From an uncultured Burkholderiales bacterium (lineage in GTDB: Bacteria; Pseudomonadota; Gammaproteobacteria; Burkholderiales; Burkholderiaceae_C), in assembly GCA_903850735.1 (NCBI GenBank), contig CAINMN010000256.1, positions 1 through 54,591 of the forward strand: DNA of 54,591 bases, written 5' to 3'. The notes beneath the pieces are model-generated. The model was given only the letters and a program-made list of their open reading frames with translations, was not told where the DNA came from and did no database searches. The stretch's first letter is position 1. Every line of letters begins with the position of its first letter. The translations under genes and the position numbers were made by a program. Below, piece after piece: positions 1 to 9,798 of this stretch.

Positions 1-436
1 CGCCACCATGGTTTTCGCTTTCGGCATGCCAGAAATGGTTGAAGCCCGCGCCAAACAGGCAGGCCAGCGAGGCAAACGAGCCGATGTGGCCGCCCAGATC
101 GCCACCATCTGCGGGGTTGTGACGGTTGGCCTTGACCACCATGGCCATGGCGTTCCAGCGCATGTAGGCGCGCAGGCGCTCTTCAATTTCAAGGTTGCCA
201 GGAGAGCGCTCTTCCTGGTCAGGCTCAATGGTGTTGACATAGCCCGTGGTTGCAGAAAACGGCATGTCAATGCTTTTTTCGCGTGCATGTTCCAGCAATT
301 GCTCCAGCAAATAGTGGGCACGTTCTGGGCCTTCAGCTTGAATGACGGCGGATAGCGCGTCCATCCATTCGCGGGTTTCCTGGCTGTCCGTGTCGTTCAC
401 GGCCATGGGGCGCAGGTCGTTGGGTTGTGCTGACAT
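1..436 (-). CDS. aceE: pyruvate dehydrogenase E1 component, N-terminal part (partial)
   Basis: The first about 145 residues of the homodimeric E1 subunit of the pyruvate dehydrogenase complex, which decarboxylates pyruvate with thiamine diphosphate. The gene runs off the left edge, so the active-site domains are not visible. The reading frame is open from the ATG at 436, which follows a GGAGACA ribosome binding site. The start MSAQPNDLRPM, the segment DTDSQETREWMDAL, and the segments ANRHNPADGGDLGGHI and FNHFWHAESENHGG are typical of AceE: the last two include the conserved HN..DGDLGGHI-like region of the family. It is divergent from the sensor kinase at 600, with a 163-bp AT-rich gap between them. 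Confidence 0.93.
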   Translation of the reverse strand, partial: MSAQPNDLRPMAVNDTDSQETREWMDALSAVIQAEGPERAHYLLEQLLEHAREKSIDMPFSATTGYVNTIEPDQEERSPGNLEIEERLRAYMRWNAMAMVVKANRHNPADGGDLGGHIGSFASLACLFGAGFNHFWHAESENHGG

Positions 437-511
437 GCTTGTCTCCTCTTATATGCACGGTTGAGAGCATCCCTGTTTTGAACGCTTCAGTCCAGAGTGT
501 CGCATATTTTT

Positions 512-559
512 TTGAATATTTCAAATTGCGGCTATTGATTTCATATTATGAATTATCAA
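512..559. promoter_or_regulatory. AT-rich dyads between aceE and the sensor kinase
   Basis: The divergent gap (437-599) is much richer in A+T than its surroundings. It holds two dyads. TTGAA/TTCAA arms at 512-516 and 520-524 are separated by three bases. TTCATA-T-TATGAA at 540-552 is a perfect palindrome, set inside near-symmetric TTGAT/ATCAA flanks (535-559). Such sites commonly bind dimeric regulators and could control aceE, the kinase, or both. The regulator is unknown. A DNA-binding role is inferred from symmetry and position only. Confidence 0.35.
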
Positions 560-599
560 AATTCAAGGTGTTTGGCCTATCCCCTACACTGTCAGCGCC

Positions 600-3116
600 A
601 TGTCCGAGGAACGCCAACACTTTTCCCCCCTGAAAAACATCAGCAACCGATGGATTGGCTGGTGGCGACGCCAAAGCCCGAGCCGGCAAGACCGTTTCGC
701 ATTGCTGGGCCCGTTGCTCTCGGTGGTTCTTTTTTTAGCGGCCATCGTCACCGCATTTGGCTACCTGCGCTACGAGGAAATTGAGCGCGAACAAGAAAGC
801 GTTCGCCGCGACCTGGAGTACGCCCAGCAGCGCCTGCGCTTGCGCCTGTTGGAGCGCCAGGAACAAATCATGCGCATCGCCCGCGATGTCGCCGACAGAC
901 AAATTGGCCTGAACGAATTCATCGACGAGACAGAGGCATTGGTGAGCCAGCATCCCGAGTTGTCCTCGATCACCTGGGTGGACGCCAAGCGCCGGATTCG
1001 GGCCAGTTCGGCCGGCTTGGGGGTACAAGGCGCTCAAATTCGAAATGCGGGCGAGATGCTGCGCCACCCAGAATCGGAAAACACCTTCACCATGGCGCGT
1101 GAGTTGCAGCAATCGGTTTACTCGCAACCCATTTTTCGCAACCTGCCTGGCCGCCCGACGCTGACGCAACTGCAACTGCATGTCCCCTTGATCTGGCATG
1201 GCAAGTTTGAAGGCGTCATCATGGCGGAATACGCCATTGACGGCCTCATGCGCTTTGTGATCCCTGCTGAAATCACGGGCCGCCATGCGGTCTCCTTCGT
1301 CGACGCCAGCAACAACTTGCTGGCGGGGCAGGCCATTCAAACCCGTGGCCGCATCGGCGCCACCATGCCCTGGATGGCGCAAGCCTATGAATACTCTGTG
1401 CCTGTTTCTCCCGTGGGCAACAGCCTTCAGTTGCGCGCGCAGGCCTACCGCACCTCGCAAGGCCTGATTGGCAACGGCATGTTCTGGCTGGTCACCGCCC
1501 TGAGCTTGATGACGACATGGATGCTGATCGGAACCTGGCGCCATACACGCCGCCGCTTGCAAGCACAGCGGGCCTTGGTGGCCGAAACCAATTTCCGGCG
1601 CGCCATGGAAAACTCCATTTTGACGGGCATGCGCGCGCTGGACCTGAAGGGCCGCATCACGTATGTGAACGCCGCCTTTTGCCAAATGACCGGCTGGGAG
1701 GAAGGCGAGCTGGTGGGTCGCACCCCGCCCTACCCCTATTGGCCTGAATCGGACCGAGACAACCTCATGAAGGTGCTCAGCGACGAGCTCAGCGGCAAGA
1801 CCAGCAGCATGGGCATGCAGGTGCGCGTCAAGCGCAAAGATGGCAAATTGTTTGACGCGCGCTTGTATGTGTCGCCCTTGATCGACGCCAAGGGCGAGCA
1901 AACCGGCTGGATGACCTCCATGACCGACATCACCGAGCCCAACCGCATCCGTGAGCAATTGTCGGCATCCTATGAACGCTTCACCACCGTGCTCGAGGCG
2001 CTGGACGCCTCCGTCTCGGTGGCGCCCTTGGGCAGCTCTGAGCTGCTGTTCACCAACAAGATGTACCGGCTTTGGTACGGCAACCAGAGCGAAGGGCATT
2101 TGCTCATGCTGGCGCGTGCAGGCATGCCCGAGCGATCGGCCTCCCCCACCGATGACGATGTGGATTTGTTGGCAGGCCTGCCTTCGGAAAGCCTGACCTC
2201 CGCTTCTTCTGAAAATGCAGAGATCTATGTCCATGAACTGGGCAAATGGCTGGAAGTGCGATCGCGCTACCTCAACTGGGTGGATGGCCGCTTGGCGCAA
2301 ATGGTGATTGCCACCGACATCACACCACGCCGTCAGGCTGAAGAGCAAGCCGCGATGCAGGCCGAGCGCGCCGCGTCGGCCAGCCGCCTCATCACCATGG
2401 GCGAGATGGCCTCCAGCGTAGCCCATGAACTGAACCAGCCGCTGACGGCCATCAGCAACTATTGCAACGGCATGGTCTCGCGCATTCGCAGCCAGCAAAT
2501 TTCTGAAGATGACCTGTTGAAGGCCTTGGACAAAACTGCGCACCAAGCACAACGCGCCGGTCAGATCATTCAGCGCATCCGAAGCTTTGTGAAACGCAGC
2601 GAGCCCAACCGAACCCTCACCGACGTGGCCCCCATGGTCGTGGAGGCGGTGGAATTGGCCGACATTGAACTGCGCCGCCACCAGGTCAAGCTGAGCTACT
2701 TTGTGTCGGCCAAGTTGCCCCAGTTGATGGTGGACCCCATCCTGATCGAACAGGTGATGGTCAACTTGCTGAAAAACGCCGCCGAGTCCATCAACCACGC
2801 CCAGCGCCCTTTGTCCGAGCGCCATGTGGAATTGCAGGTCGTGCCGCGCGATGTGGCTGGCCAAAAGGTGGTGGAATTTTCTGTGACCGACAGTGGCAAA
2901 GGCCTGGCGCCCGAAGTGCTGGAGCGCTTGTTCGAGGCCTTCTTCTCCACCAAGTCCGAAGGCATGGGCATTGGGCTGAATTTGTGCCGAAGCATCGTGG
3001 AATCCCACCAAGGCCGAGTGCAAGCCGAGAACCTCTACAATGGCGCCGAAATCAGGGGTTGCTGCTTCTCCTTCTGGATTCCGGCAGTTGAAGCAGGCTT
3101 GGCCTCTGGTTCATGA
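600..3116 (+). CDS. membrane-bound PAS sensor histidine kinase
   Basis: An 838-residue inner-membrane sensor kinase that should autophosphorylate on His and pass phosphate to the FixJ-type regulator encoded just downstream. Membrane segments lie at about residues 33-56 and 293-313, enclosing a periplasmic sensing domain of about 235 residues. A PAS domain follows (about 330-460), then a second PAS-like region (about 460-580). The HisKA box has HELNQPL with the phospho-accepting His near 609. The ATP-binding domain shows the N box (VNLLKNAAES, about 720), DSGKGL (about 764) and GMGIGLNLC (about 788). The ligand cannot be told from sequence. No strong ribosome binding site precedes the chosen ATG. 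Position next to aceE suggests a link to central carbon or organic-acid sensing, but this is inference. Confidence 0.9.
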   Translation: MSEERQHFSPLKNISNRWIGWWRRQSPSRQDRFALLGPLLSVVLFLAAIVTAFGYLRYEEIEREQESVRRDLEYAQQRLRLRLLERQEQIMRIARDVADRQIGLNEFIDETEALVSQHPELSSITWVDAKRRIRASSAGLGVQGAQIRNAGEMLRHPESENTFTMARELQQSVYSQPIFRNLPGRPTLTQLQLHVPLIWHGKFEGVIMAEYAIDGLMRFVIPAEITGRHAVSFVDASNNLLAGQAIQTRGRIGATMPWMAQAYEYSVPVSPVGNSLQLRAQAYRTSQGLIGNGMFWLVTALSLMTTWMLIGTWRHTRRRLQAQRALVAETNFRRAMENSILTGMRALDLKGRITYVNAAFCQMTGWEEGELVGRTPPYPYWPESDRDNLMKVLSDELSGKTSSMGMQVRVKRKDGKLFDARLYVSPLIDAKGEQTGWMTSMTDITEPNRIREQLSASYERFTTVLEALDASVSVAPLGSSELLFTNKMYRLWYGNQSEGHLLMLARAGMPERSASPTDDDVDLLAGLPSESLTSASSENAEIYVHELGKWLEVRSRYLNWVDGRLAQMVIATDITPRRQAEEQAAMQAERAASASRLITMGEMASSVAHELNQPLTAISNYCNGMVSRIRSQQISEDDLLKALDKTAHQAQRAGQIIQRIRSFVKRSEPNRTLTDVAPMVVEAVELADIELRRHQVKLSYFVSAKLPQLMVDPILIEQVMVNLLKNAAESINHAQRPLSERHVELQVVPRDVAGQKVVEFSVTDSGKGLAPEVLERLFEAFFSTKSEGMGIGLNLCRSIVESHQGRVQAENLYNGAEIRGCCFSFWIPAVEAGLASGS

Positions 3117-3156
3117 CAGTTCAAGCAAGTTATTCAGGGCGGCGGAGAGTTTCCTT

Positions 3157-3783
3157 ATGAGTTTGATCCCGAAAAAAGGCACGGTCTATGTGGTCGATGA
3201 CGACGAGGCCGTGCGTGACTCGCTGCAGTGGCTGCTCGAGGGCAAAGACTACCGCGTGCGTTGCTTTGACTCCGCCGAGACCTTTCTCAGCCGCTACGAC
3301 GCGCGCGAGGTGGCCTGCCTGATCGTGGACATTCGCATGGGCGGCATGACCGGCCTGGAATTGCAAGACAAACTCATTGAGCGCAAGTCGCCCCTGCCCA
3401 TTGTGTTCATCACTGGCCATGGCGACGTGCCCATGGCGGTGACCACCATGAAAAAGGGCGCCATGGACTTCATCCAGAAGCCCTTCAAAGAAGACGAATT
3501 GGTGAGCCTGGTCGAGCGCATGCTGGAACACGCCAAAGAGTCTTTTGCCGAATTCCAGCAAGCCGCCAGCCGCGATGCGTTGATGGCCAAGCTGACCTCG
3601 CGCGAAGCCCAGGTGCTGGAGCGCATCGTGGCCGGCCGCTTGAACAAGCAAATTGCCGACGACCTGGGCATCAGCATCAAGACCGTGGAAGCGCACCGCG
3701 CCAACATCATGGAAAAGCTGAATGCCAACACCGTGGCCGATTTGCTGAAAACCGCCCTCGGACAATCCGCCCCCAAGGCCTGA
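3157..3783 (+). CDS. FixJ/NarL-type response regulator
   Basis: A 208-residue two-domain transcription factor. The receiver domain (about 9-125) has the acidic pocket VVDDDE, phospho-acceptor Asp58 (IVDIRMGG), and the conserved Thr and Lys in ITGHGD and QKPF. The LuxR-type helix-turn-helix lies at about 145-205 ([15 protein letters not shown]...[26 protein letters not shown]). The start at 3157 is preferred over an upstream in-frame start inside the kinase gene, because GGCGGAGAG precedes it at the right distance. It lies 40 bp after the kinase, so the two form a two-component operon closed by the terminator at 3811. Confidence 0.92.
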   Translation: MSLIPKKGTVYVVDDDEAVRDSLQWLLEGKDYRVRCFDSAETFLSRYDAREVACLIVDIRMGGMTGLELQDKLIERKSPLPIVFITGHGDVPMAVTTMKKGAMDFIQKPFKEDELVSLVERMLEHAKESFAEFQQAASRDALMAKLTSREAQVLERIVAGRLNKQIADDLGISIKTVEAHRANIMEKLNANTVADLLKTALGQSAPKA

Positions 3784-3809
3784 CGCCTCTCACCCACAGA
3801 GCCCAACCA

Positions 3810-3834
3810 AACGCCCGTGCCCACGGGCGTTTTC
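3810..3834 (+). terminator. intrinsic terminator of the two-component operon
   Basis: A CGCCCG stem (3812-3817) pairs with CGGGCG (3824-3829) around a six-base loop, and can be extended by A-T pairs. Four T residues follow. It lies 27 bp after the response-regulator stop and just before folD. The short T-run makes it moderately strong. Confidence 0.65.
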
Positions 3835-3847
3835 CATTGAAACGACC

Positions 3848-4702
3848 ATGACTGCACACCTGATCGACGGCAACGCCCTCTCCCAGCAACTTCGCCACAA
3901 CGTGGCCGAGCGCGCGCTTGCGCTGAAAAACCGCGGCATCACGCCTGGCCTGGCAGTGGTCCTGGTGGGCGACAACCCAGCCAGCCAGGTGTATGTGCGC
4001 AACAAGGTCAAAGCCTGCCAGGATGCAGGCTTGCATTCGGTGCTGGAGAAATACGAGGCCAGCCTGAGCGAAGCCGATCTGCTGGCGCGCGTCGAAGCGC
4101 TGAACCAGGACCCCCGCATTCACGGAATCCTGGTGCAGTTGCCGCTGCCCGCTCACATTGATGCGCAAAAAGTCATTGAGGCCATTTCGCCCAGCAAAGA
4201 CGTCGATGGCTTTCACATCGCCAGCGCAGGCGCCTTGATGACCGGCATGCCCGGCTTCTGGCCGTGCACCCCTTATGGCTGCATGAAGATGCTGGAAAGC
4301 ATTGGCTACAACTTGCGTGGCAAACATGCTGTGGTCATTGGGCGCAGCAACATCGTGGGCAAGCCCATGGCCTTGATGCTGCTGCAACAAAATGCCACGG
4401 TCACCATTTGCCACAGCGCCACGACCGACCTGAAAGCGCACACGCTGCAAGCCGACGTCATCGTCGCGGCCGTGGGACGGCGCAACATCCTGACCGCCGA
4501 CATGGTCAAGCCCGGCGCTGTGGTGCTGGATGTGGGGATGAACCGCAACGACGAAGGCAAGCTCTGCGGCGATGTCGACTTCGCCGGTGTACGCGAGGTG
4601 GCCAGCCACATCACCCCCGTTCCCGGTGGGGTTGGCCCCATGACCATTACCATGCTGCTGGTGAACACGCTGGAAGCTGCAGAAGCAGCGGCCGCACATT
4701 GA
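3848..4702 (+). CDS. folD: bifunctional methylenetetrahydrofolate dehydrogenase/cyclohydrolase
   Basis: A cytoplasmic enzyme of one-carbon metabolism: it oxidises 5,10-methylene-THF to methenyl-THF with NADP and hydrolyses this to 10-formyl-THF. The 284-residue length is normal for FolD. The N-terminal catalytic region contains [16 protein letters not shown] with the conserved Tyr and Lys. The dinucleotide-binding domain contains [16 protein letters not shown]. The family signature [12 protein letters not shown] is near the end. It is transcribed in the same direction as the oligopeptidase gene 31 bp downstream. Confidence 0.97.
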   Translation: MTAHLIDGNALSQQLRHNVAERALALKNRGITPGLAVVLVGDNPASQVYVRNKVKACQDAGLHSVLEKYEASLSEADLLARVEALNQDPRIHGILVQLPLPAHIDAQKVIEAISPSKDVDGFHIASAGALMTGMPGFWPCTPYGCMKMLESIGYNLRGKHAVVIGRSNIVGKPMALMLLQQNATVTICHSATTDLKAHTLQADVIVAAVGRRNILTADMVKPGAVVLDVGMNRNDEGKLCGDVDFAGVREVASHITPVPGGVGPMTITMLLVNTLEAAEAAAAH

Positions 4703-4733
4703 AAAACCACTGACGCAAACCCAGATCGTTCCC

Positions 4734-6785
4734 ATGACCGCCACTTTGCCCCTGCTCGACTTCACCGACCTGCCCCGCTTTGACGCGGTCACCCCCGACC
4801 AGGTCGAGGGTGCCGTCGGAGAACTGTTGCAACGCGCCGAACAAGCGCTGGAAACCGTCACCGCGCCTGAATTCCCGGCAGACTGGGCACGCATGGCCAG
4901 CGTGCTCGATGTGGCCACCGAGCAGCTGGGCCGCGCCTGGGGCGTCATCAGCCACCTGAATGCCGTGGCCGACACGCCTGAATTGCGTGCCGCCTACAAC
5001 CAGGCGCTGCCCCGCATCACCGACTTCTGGACCCGACTGGGTGCTGATGAGCGCTTGTTCGCCAAGTACCGCGCCATGGACAGCCACCAGCTCGATGCGG
5101 CACAGCAACAAGCGCTGAAAAACGCACTGCGCAATTTCGTGCTGTCGGGCGCCGAGTTGGTGGGCGATGCCAAAACCCGCTTTGCGCAAATTCAGGAACG
5201 CCAGGCCGAACTCGGCCAAAAATTCAGCGAGAACGTGCTCGATGCCACGGACGGTTGGACTTACCTGGCCCAAGAAGACGAACTCAGCGGCGTGCCCGCC
5301 GATGTGAAAGAGGCAGCCCGCTTGGCAGCCGAGCGCGCCGGACTGCAAGGCTACCAACTGAACCTGAAAATGCCCTGCTACCTGCCGGTCATGCAATTCG
5401 CCGATAACGCGGCCTTGCGCCAAACCCTTTACCGCGCTTACGTCACCCGCGCCTCCGACCAAGCCGACGAGGCCACGCTGAAATTCGACAACAGCGCACT
5501 GATCCGCGAATTGTTGGCCTTGCGACAAGAAGAAGCGCGTTTGCTGGGTTATGCCAACTTTGCCGAGGTGTCGCTCGCTCCCAAAATGGCGAGCTCGCCG
5601 GCCGAAGTGATTCGCTTCCTGCGCGACCTGGCCCAACGTGCCCGCCCCTACGCTGAAAAAGACTTGCAAGACCTGCGCGTCTTTGCGCGCGAGTCGCTGC
5701 AATTGAACGACCCTCAGCCTTGGGACTGGCCCTACATTGGCGAAAAGCTGAAAGAAGCGCGCTACGCCTTCAGCGAACAAGAGGTCAAACAGTACTTCAC
5801 CGCGCCCAAGGTGCTGGACGGTTTGTTCAAGATCATTGAGCCCTTGTTTGAAGTCGCCATTCGCCGCGACCAAGCGCCGGTGTGGCACCCCAGCGTCAGC
5901 TTTTACCGCATTGAGCGCCAAGGCCAGCTGGTCGGACAGTTCTACCTCGACCCCTCAGCACGCAGCGGCAAACGCGGTGGCGCCTGGATGGACGACGTGC
6001 GCGCGCGCTGGCTTCGCCCCGACACCGGCCAATTGCAAACCCCCATTGCCCACCTGGTCTGCAACTTTGCCGACGGCGTCGGCGACCAGCCCCCCTTGCT
6101 GACCCACGACGACGTGACAACCTTGTTCCATGAGTTCGGGCATGGCCTGCACCACATGCTCACCCAGGTGAACGAGCGCGATGTTTCCGGCATCAGCGGC
6201 GTGGAATGGGATGCGGTGGAACTGCCCAGCCAGTTCATGGAAAACTTTTGCTGGGAATGGTCGGTGCTGCGCCACATGACGGCCCATGTGGAAACTGGCG
6301 AACCCTTGCCACGGGCGCTGTTCGACAAAATGGTGGCTGCGCGCAATTACCAAAGCGGGCTGCAAACGCTGCGCCAAATCGAGTTCTCTTTGTTCGACAT
6401 GTTGCTGCACACCGACCACAACCCGGCAGAGGATTTCATGCCGCTGCTGCAGCAAGTGCGCAGCGAAGTCGCCGTGATGTTGCCGCCGGCCTGGAACCGC
6501 ATGGCCCATTCCTTCAGCCATATTTTTGCGGGCGGCTATGCCGCCGGCTATTACAGCTACAAATGGGCCGAGGTCTTGAGTGCCGATGCCTATGCCGCGT
6601 TTGAAGAAACCGCCCTGCCCGATGGTTCACCCAACCCCGAAACGGGCCGACGCTACCGCGAAGCCATTTTGGAAGCGGGTGGCAGCCGCCCGGCAATGGC
6701 GTCGTTCAAAGCCTTTCGCGGCCGCGAGCCCACGCTGGACGCCTTGCTGCGCCACCAGGGCATGTCGCCCGCGGAGGTCAGCTGA
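4734..6785 (+). CDS. prlC: oligopeptidase A (M3 family zinc peptidase)
   Basis: A 683-residue cytoplasmic metallopeptidase of the thimet/oligopeptidase A family that degrades short peptides, including cleaved signal peptides. The zinc motif HEFGH is at about residue 466 within LFHEFGHGLHHML. The third-ligand Glu region (VELPSQFMENF) follows about 30 residues later. C-terminal motifs HSFSHIFAGGYAAGYYSYKW are those of the family. The length matches E. coli PrlC (680). Its TGA stop directly abuts the stop of the convergent rpiA. Confidence 0.95.
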   Translation: MTATLPLLDFTDLPRFDAVTPDQVEGAVGELLQRAEQALETVTAPEFPADWARMASVLDVATEQLGRAWGVISHLNAVADTPELRAAYNQALPRITDFWTRLGADERLFAKYRAMDSHQLDAAQQQALKNALRNFVLSGAELVGDAKTRFAQIQERQAELGQKFSENVLDATDGWTYLAQEDELSGVPADVKEAARLAAERAGLQGYQLNLKMPCYLPVMQFADNAALRQTLYRAYVTRASDQADEATLKFDNSALIRELLALRQEEARLLGYANFAEVSLAPKMASSPAEVIRFLRDLAQRARPYAEKDLQDLRVFARESLQLNDPQPWDWPYIGEKLKEARYAFSEQEVKQYFTAPKVLDGLFKIIEPLFEVAIRRDQAPVWHPSVSFYRIERQGQLVGQFYLDPSARSGKRGGAWMDDVRARWLRPDTGQLQTPIAHLVCNFADGVGDQPPLLTHDDVTTLFHEFGHGLHHMLTQVNERDVSGISGVEWDAVELPSQFMENFCWEWSVLRHMTAHVETGEPLPRALFDKMVAARNYQSGLQTLRQIEFSLFDMLLHTDHNPAEDFMPLLQQVRSEVAVMLPPAWNRMAHSFSHIFAGGYAAGYYSYKWAEVLSADAYAAFEETALPDGSPNPETGRRYREAILEAGGSRPAMASFKAFRGREPTLDALLRHQGMSPAEVS

Positions 6786-7472
6786 TCAGAACGTGAAGGT
6801 CTTGACGCCCGTGGCCGTGCCCAGCAGGCACACGCTGGCTTTTTGGTGCGCGAACACACCGACCGTGATGACCCCCGGCCATTGGTTGACTTGAGACTCG
6901 AAGCCCAGCGGATCGCTGATCTTCAAGCCGCGCACGTCCAGGATGTGCTGCCCGTTATCGGTGACCAACGGCTGGCCGTCTTTCAGGCGCAGGCTGGCTT
7001 GGCCGCCCAGGGCCGCAAACTGGCGCATGATGCGCGCGGCCGCCATGGGAATCACTTCCACTGGCAAGGGAAAAGCGCCCAGGGTGTCCACCCATTTGGA
7101 CTCATCGGCGATGCAGACGAACTGCCGCGACTGCGCCGCCACGATTTTCTCGCGCGTGAGCGCAGCGCCGCCGCCTTTGATCATGTAGCCCTTGGCATCG
7201 ATTTCATCTGCCCCGTCGATGTAAACCGAGAGTTGCTCAACCGCTTCGGCTTCCAACACCGCAATGCCATGCTGGCGCAAGCGCTCGGTGGAGGCCACCG
7301 AGCTGGAGACGGCGCCGGGAATTTTGTCCTTGATGGTCGCCAGTGCGTCAATGAACTTGTTCACCGTAGAGCCTGTGCCCACGCCCACCACTTCGCCGGG
7401 CACCACATAGCGCAGCGCAGCTTGCCCGACCAGGGCCTTGAGTTCATCTTGGGACAGGGGGGTCGTGCTCAT
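6786..7472 (-). CDS. rpiA: ribose-5-phosphate isomerase A
   Basis: This 228-residue enzyme interconverts ribose 5-phosphate and ribulose 5-phosphate in the pentose phosphate pathway. Family motifs seen are [16 protein letters not shown] (phosphate loop), DGADEID and [14 protein letters not shown] with the catalytic acidic and Lys residues, and YPVEVIP-like [11 protein letters not shown] chose the ATG at 7472 ([11 protein letters not shown]) and not the longer in-frame extension, because it gives the normal RpiA length. No clear Shine-Dalgarno is visible. It is divergent from pyrD, with only 38 bp between the starts, so promoters must overlap. Confidence 0.95.
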   Translation of the reverse strand: MSTTPLSQDELKALVGQAALRYVVPGEVVGVGTGSTVNKFIDALATIKDKIPGAVSSSVASTERLRQHGIAVLEAEAVEQLSVYIDGADEIDAKGYMIKGGGAALTREKIVAAQSRQFVCIADESKWVDTLGAFPLPVEVIPMAAARIMRQFAALGGQASLRLKDGQPLVTDNGQHILDVRGLKISDPLGFESQVNQWPGVITVGVFAHQKASVCLLGTATGVKTFTF

Positions 7473-7510
7473 CGGCGAAAATCCAGGAAATTGAAAAAAG
7501 AGATTATCCA

Positions 7511-8590
7511 ATGTTGAACGCGCTTTCTTACGCAATGCTTCGCCCCTGGCTGTTTGGAATGGATGCCGAGACGGCCCATGAAAAAACCCTGCACGCCCTG
7601 GCCAGCACCCAAAACACGCCCTTGCAATGGGCTTATGCGCAAAAGCAAGTCCAAGACCCGGTGGTGGTGGCTGGGCTTCGCTTTCCCAACCGCGTCGGCC
7701 TGGCAGCAGGCCTGGACAAAAACGCCCATTGCATCGATGCCTTGGCCGCCCTGGGCTTTGGCTTTGTGGAAGTGGGCACCGTCACGCCCAAAGGCCAACC
7801 CGGCAACCCCAAACCCCGCATGTTCCGCCTGCCGCAAGCCAACGCGCTGATCAACCGCCTGGGCTTCAACAACGAGGGCTTGGCGGCCTTTGTGCAGAAT
7901 GTGCAAAAAGCGCGCTGCAGACAACAAGCCGGCAGCATGCTGCTGGGCTTGAACATTGGCAAAAACGCGAGCACCCCCATTGAGCAAGCGGCCGACGACT
8001 ACCTGACCTGCCTGGATGGCGTCTACCCTTACGCCGACTACGTCACCGTCAACATCTCCAGCCCCAACACACAAAATTTGCGCAGCCTGCAAAGCGACGA
8101 GGCGCTCGAGGCCTTGCTGTTGGCGCTGGCCGAACGCCGTCGCGCGCTGGCGCAAACCCACCAGCGCCTGGTCCCCCTGTTCATCAAAATCGCCCCTGAC
8201 CTGGACAGCGATCAGGTCGGTTTGCTGGCCAAGACCTTGCGCCGCTTGTGCATGACGGGAGAGGAAGTGAATGACAACGCCTGGGGCCTGATCGCCACCA
8301 ACACCACCCTGTCGCGCGAAGCGGTGCAAGGCCTGCCCCATGCCAGCGAAACCGGCGGCCTGTCCGGCGCACCCGTGCTGGAAAAAAGCAATGCCGTCGT
8401 TCGGCAATTGCGCGCGGCCCTGGGCAAGAACTTCCCCATCATGGGTGTGGGCGGCATTTTGAGCGGCGCCGATGCGGTGTCCAAAATCGAAGCCGGCGCC
8501 GATGTGGTGCAGATCTACACCGGTCTGATTTACCGAGGGCCTGCGTTGGTGGAAGAAGCTGCTTTGGCTCTGAAGGCCGCTGCGGCCTGA
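7511..8590 (+). CDS. pyrD: dihydroorotate dehydrogenase (quinone), class 2
   Basis: The fourth step of pyrimidine synthesis: oxidation of dihydroorotate to orotate with FMN, passing electrons to membrane quinone. The 359-residue length and the N-terminal helical extension (residues about 1-45) are those of membrane-associated class 2 enzymes. Motifs are [34 protein letters not shown] (containing the class 2 catalytic Ser), FIKIAPDL, and the FMN phosphate region [19 protein letters not shown]. In some relatives pyrD follows aat-ate, but here it is separate. Confidence 0.96.
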   Translation: MLNALSYAMLRPWLFGMDAETAHEKTLHALASTQNTPLQWAYAQKQVQDPVVVAGLRFPNRVGLAAGLDKNAHCIDALAALGFGFVEVGTVTPKGQPGNPKPRMFRLPQANALINRLGFNNEGLAAFVQNVQKARCRQQAGSMLLGLNIGKNASTPIEQAADDYLTCLDGVYPYADYVTVNISSPNTQNLRSLQSDEALEALLLALAERRRALAQTHQRLVPLFIKIAPDLDSDQVGLLAKTLRRLCMTGEEVNDNAWGLIATNTTLSREAVQGLPHASETGGLSGAPVLEKSNAVVRQLRAALGKNFPIMGVGGILSGADAVSKIEAGADVVQIYTGLIYRGPALVEEAALALKAAAA

Positions 8591-8597
8591 AGCCCCC

Positions 8598-9713
8598 TCA
8601 GGGCGCCTGCAAGGCCTCGACCACCGCAGCGCCAATGGCCAGCGAGCTGGTCAGCCCGGGCGACTCAATGCCAAACAAATTGACCAAGCCCGGCACGCCA
8701 TGGGTTTGCGGGCCTTGCAGCACAAAGTCACGCGCCGCCTCGTGCGGGGCATTGATCTTGGGGCGAATCCCGGCGTAGCCAGGAATCAGGCTGCCGTCTT
8801 GCAGCGCGGGCCAGTACTTGCGAACCTCGGCATAAAAGGCATCGCCGCGCGCGGGGTTGACCACCAAATCTTCCGGGCTGTCCACCCATTCCACATCGGG
8901 ACCGAATTTGGCCTGCCCGCCCAGATCGATGGTCAGGTGCACCCCCAAACCGGCTGCTTCGGGCACCGGGTAAATCAGGCGTGAAAACGGTGAACGCCCC
9001 GACAAGGTGAAGTAATTGCCTTTGGCAAAGTAAGCCGTCGGGACATGCTCGGCCGGCAAGCCATGAAAGGCCTTGGCCAACCATGGCGCCGTCAGGCCTG
9101 TGGCATTGACCACCACCGAGGCCATCAGCTCTGTGCCATCGACCATCTGCAACACCATGCCATCGGCGTGGCAAACCAGCGACTGCACGGGCGAGTTGAA
9201 GGCGACCATGCCGCCTGCATTTTCAAAATCACCCTGGTAACTGAGCATCAGGGCATGGCTGTCCACAATGCCGGTGCTGGGCGAATGCAAGGCGGCCAGG
9301 CAGGACAAGGCCGGCTCCATGGCCTGGGCTTGTTCTGCACTCAGCCAGGCCAGGTCATTCACGCCATTGGCGCGGGCTTTGTCTTGAATGCCCTGCAGTT
9401 GTGCCACCTGGGATTCCTGGGTGGCCACAATCAGCTTGCCGCAGCGCTGGTGGGGCACGCCGCGCTCTTGCGCGTAGGCGTAGAGCATTTCGCGGCCTTG
9501 CACACACCAGCGGGCTTTGAGCGAACCTTTGGCGTAGTAGATACCGGCATGGATCACCTCGCTGTTGCGCGAACTGGTGCCCGTGCCAATGGCAGGCGCC
9601 GCCTCCAGGATCAGCCACTCCTTGCCAGCGCCAGCTTTGGAGAGCGCCAAGGCGCGCGCCACAGCCAAACCCACCACGCCTGCGCCAATGATGACGCCAT
9701 CCACCTTGTCCAC
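8598..9713 (-). CDS. LhgO-like FAD-dependent oxidoreductase
   Basis: A 371-residue DAO-fold flavoenzyme close to L-2-hydroxyglutarate oxidase/dehydrogenase. The FAD motif [16 protein letters not shown] is at the N-terminus, followed by the LhgO-type segment [14 protein letters not shown]. Later segments [31 protein letters not shown] and the C-terminal [15 protein letters not shown] are also typical. The GTG at 9713 is taken as the start because AAAGGAAA precedes it at proper spacing. An in-frame TTG at 9743 would extend it by ten residues. The phasin terminator lies immediately upstream, so it probably has its own weak promoter or relies on readthrough. The substrate is inferred. Confidence 0.82.
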   Translation of the reverse strand: MDKVDGVIIGAGVVGLAVARALALSKAGAGKEWLILEAAPAIGTGTSSRNSEVIHAGIYYAKGSLKARWCVQGREMLYAYAQERGVPHQRCGKLIVATQESQVAQLQGIQDKARANGVNDLAWLSAEQAQAMEPALSCLAALHSPSTGIVDSHALMLSYQGDFENAGGMVAFNSPVQSLVCHADGMVLQMVDGTELMASVVVNATGLTAPWLAKAFHGLPAEHVPTAYFAKGNYFTLSGRSPFSRLIYPVPEAAGLGVHLTIDLGGQAKFGPDVEWVDSPEDLVVNPARGDAFYAEVRKYWPALQDGSLIPGYAGIRPKINAPHEAARDFVLQGPQTHGVPGLVNLFGIESPGLTSSLAIGAAVVEALQAP

Positions 9714-9751
9714 GTCAGCGTTTCCTTTTTTTGCAAAACCCAATCATCCAA

Positions 9752-9778
9752 TAAAAAACGGCACCCGAAGGTGCCGTT
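9752..9778 (-). terminator. intrinsic terminator of the phasin gene
   Basis: On the minus strand CGGCACC pairs with GGTGCCG around a short loop (TTCG), followed by six or more T residues. The arms are at 9759-9765 and 9770-9776. It lies 20 bp after the phasin stop and just upstream of the FAD oxidoreductase gene. Confidence 0.9.
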
Positions 9779-9798
9779 GGCGCCAGAGCGACAAGAAA

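Noticed and set aside
735-3023. A 762-codon open frame on the minus strand opposite the sensor kinase.
   Set aside because: It is the antisense shadow of a well-supported histidine kinase. It has no recognisable domain and an unnatural His/Gln/Gly-rich composition that comes from GC-rich third positions.
3707-4975. A 422-codon minus-strand frame opposite folD.
   Set aside because: It spans three plus-strand features, including a terminator, and shows no domain.
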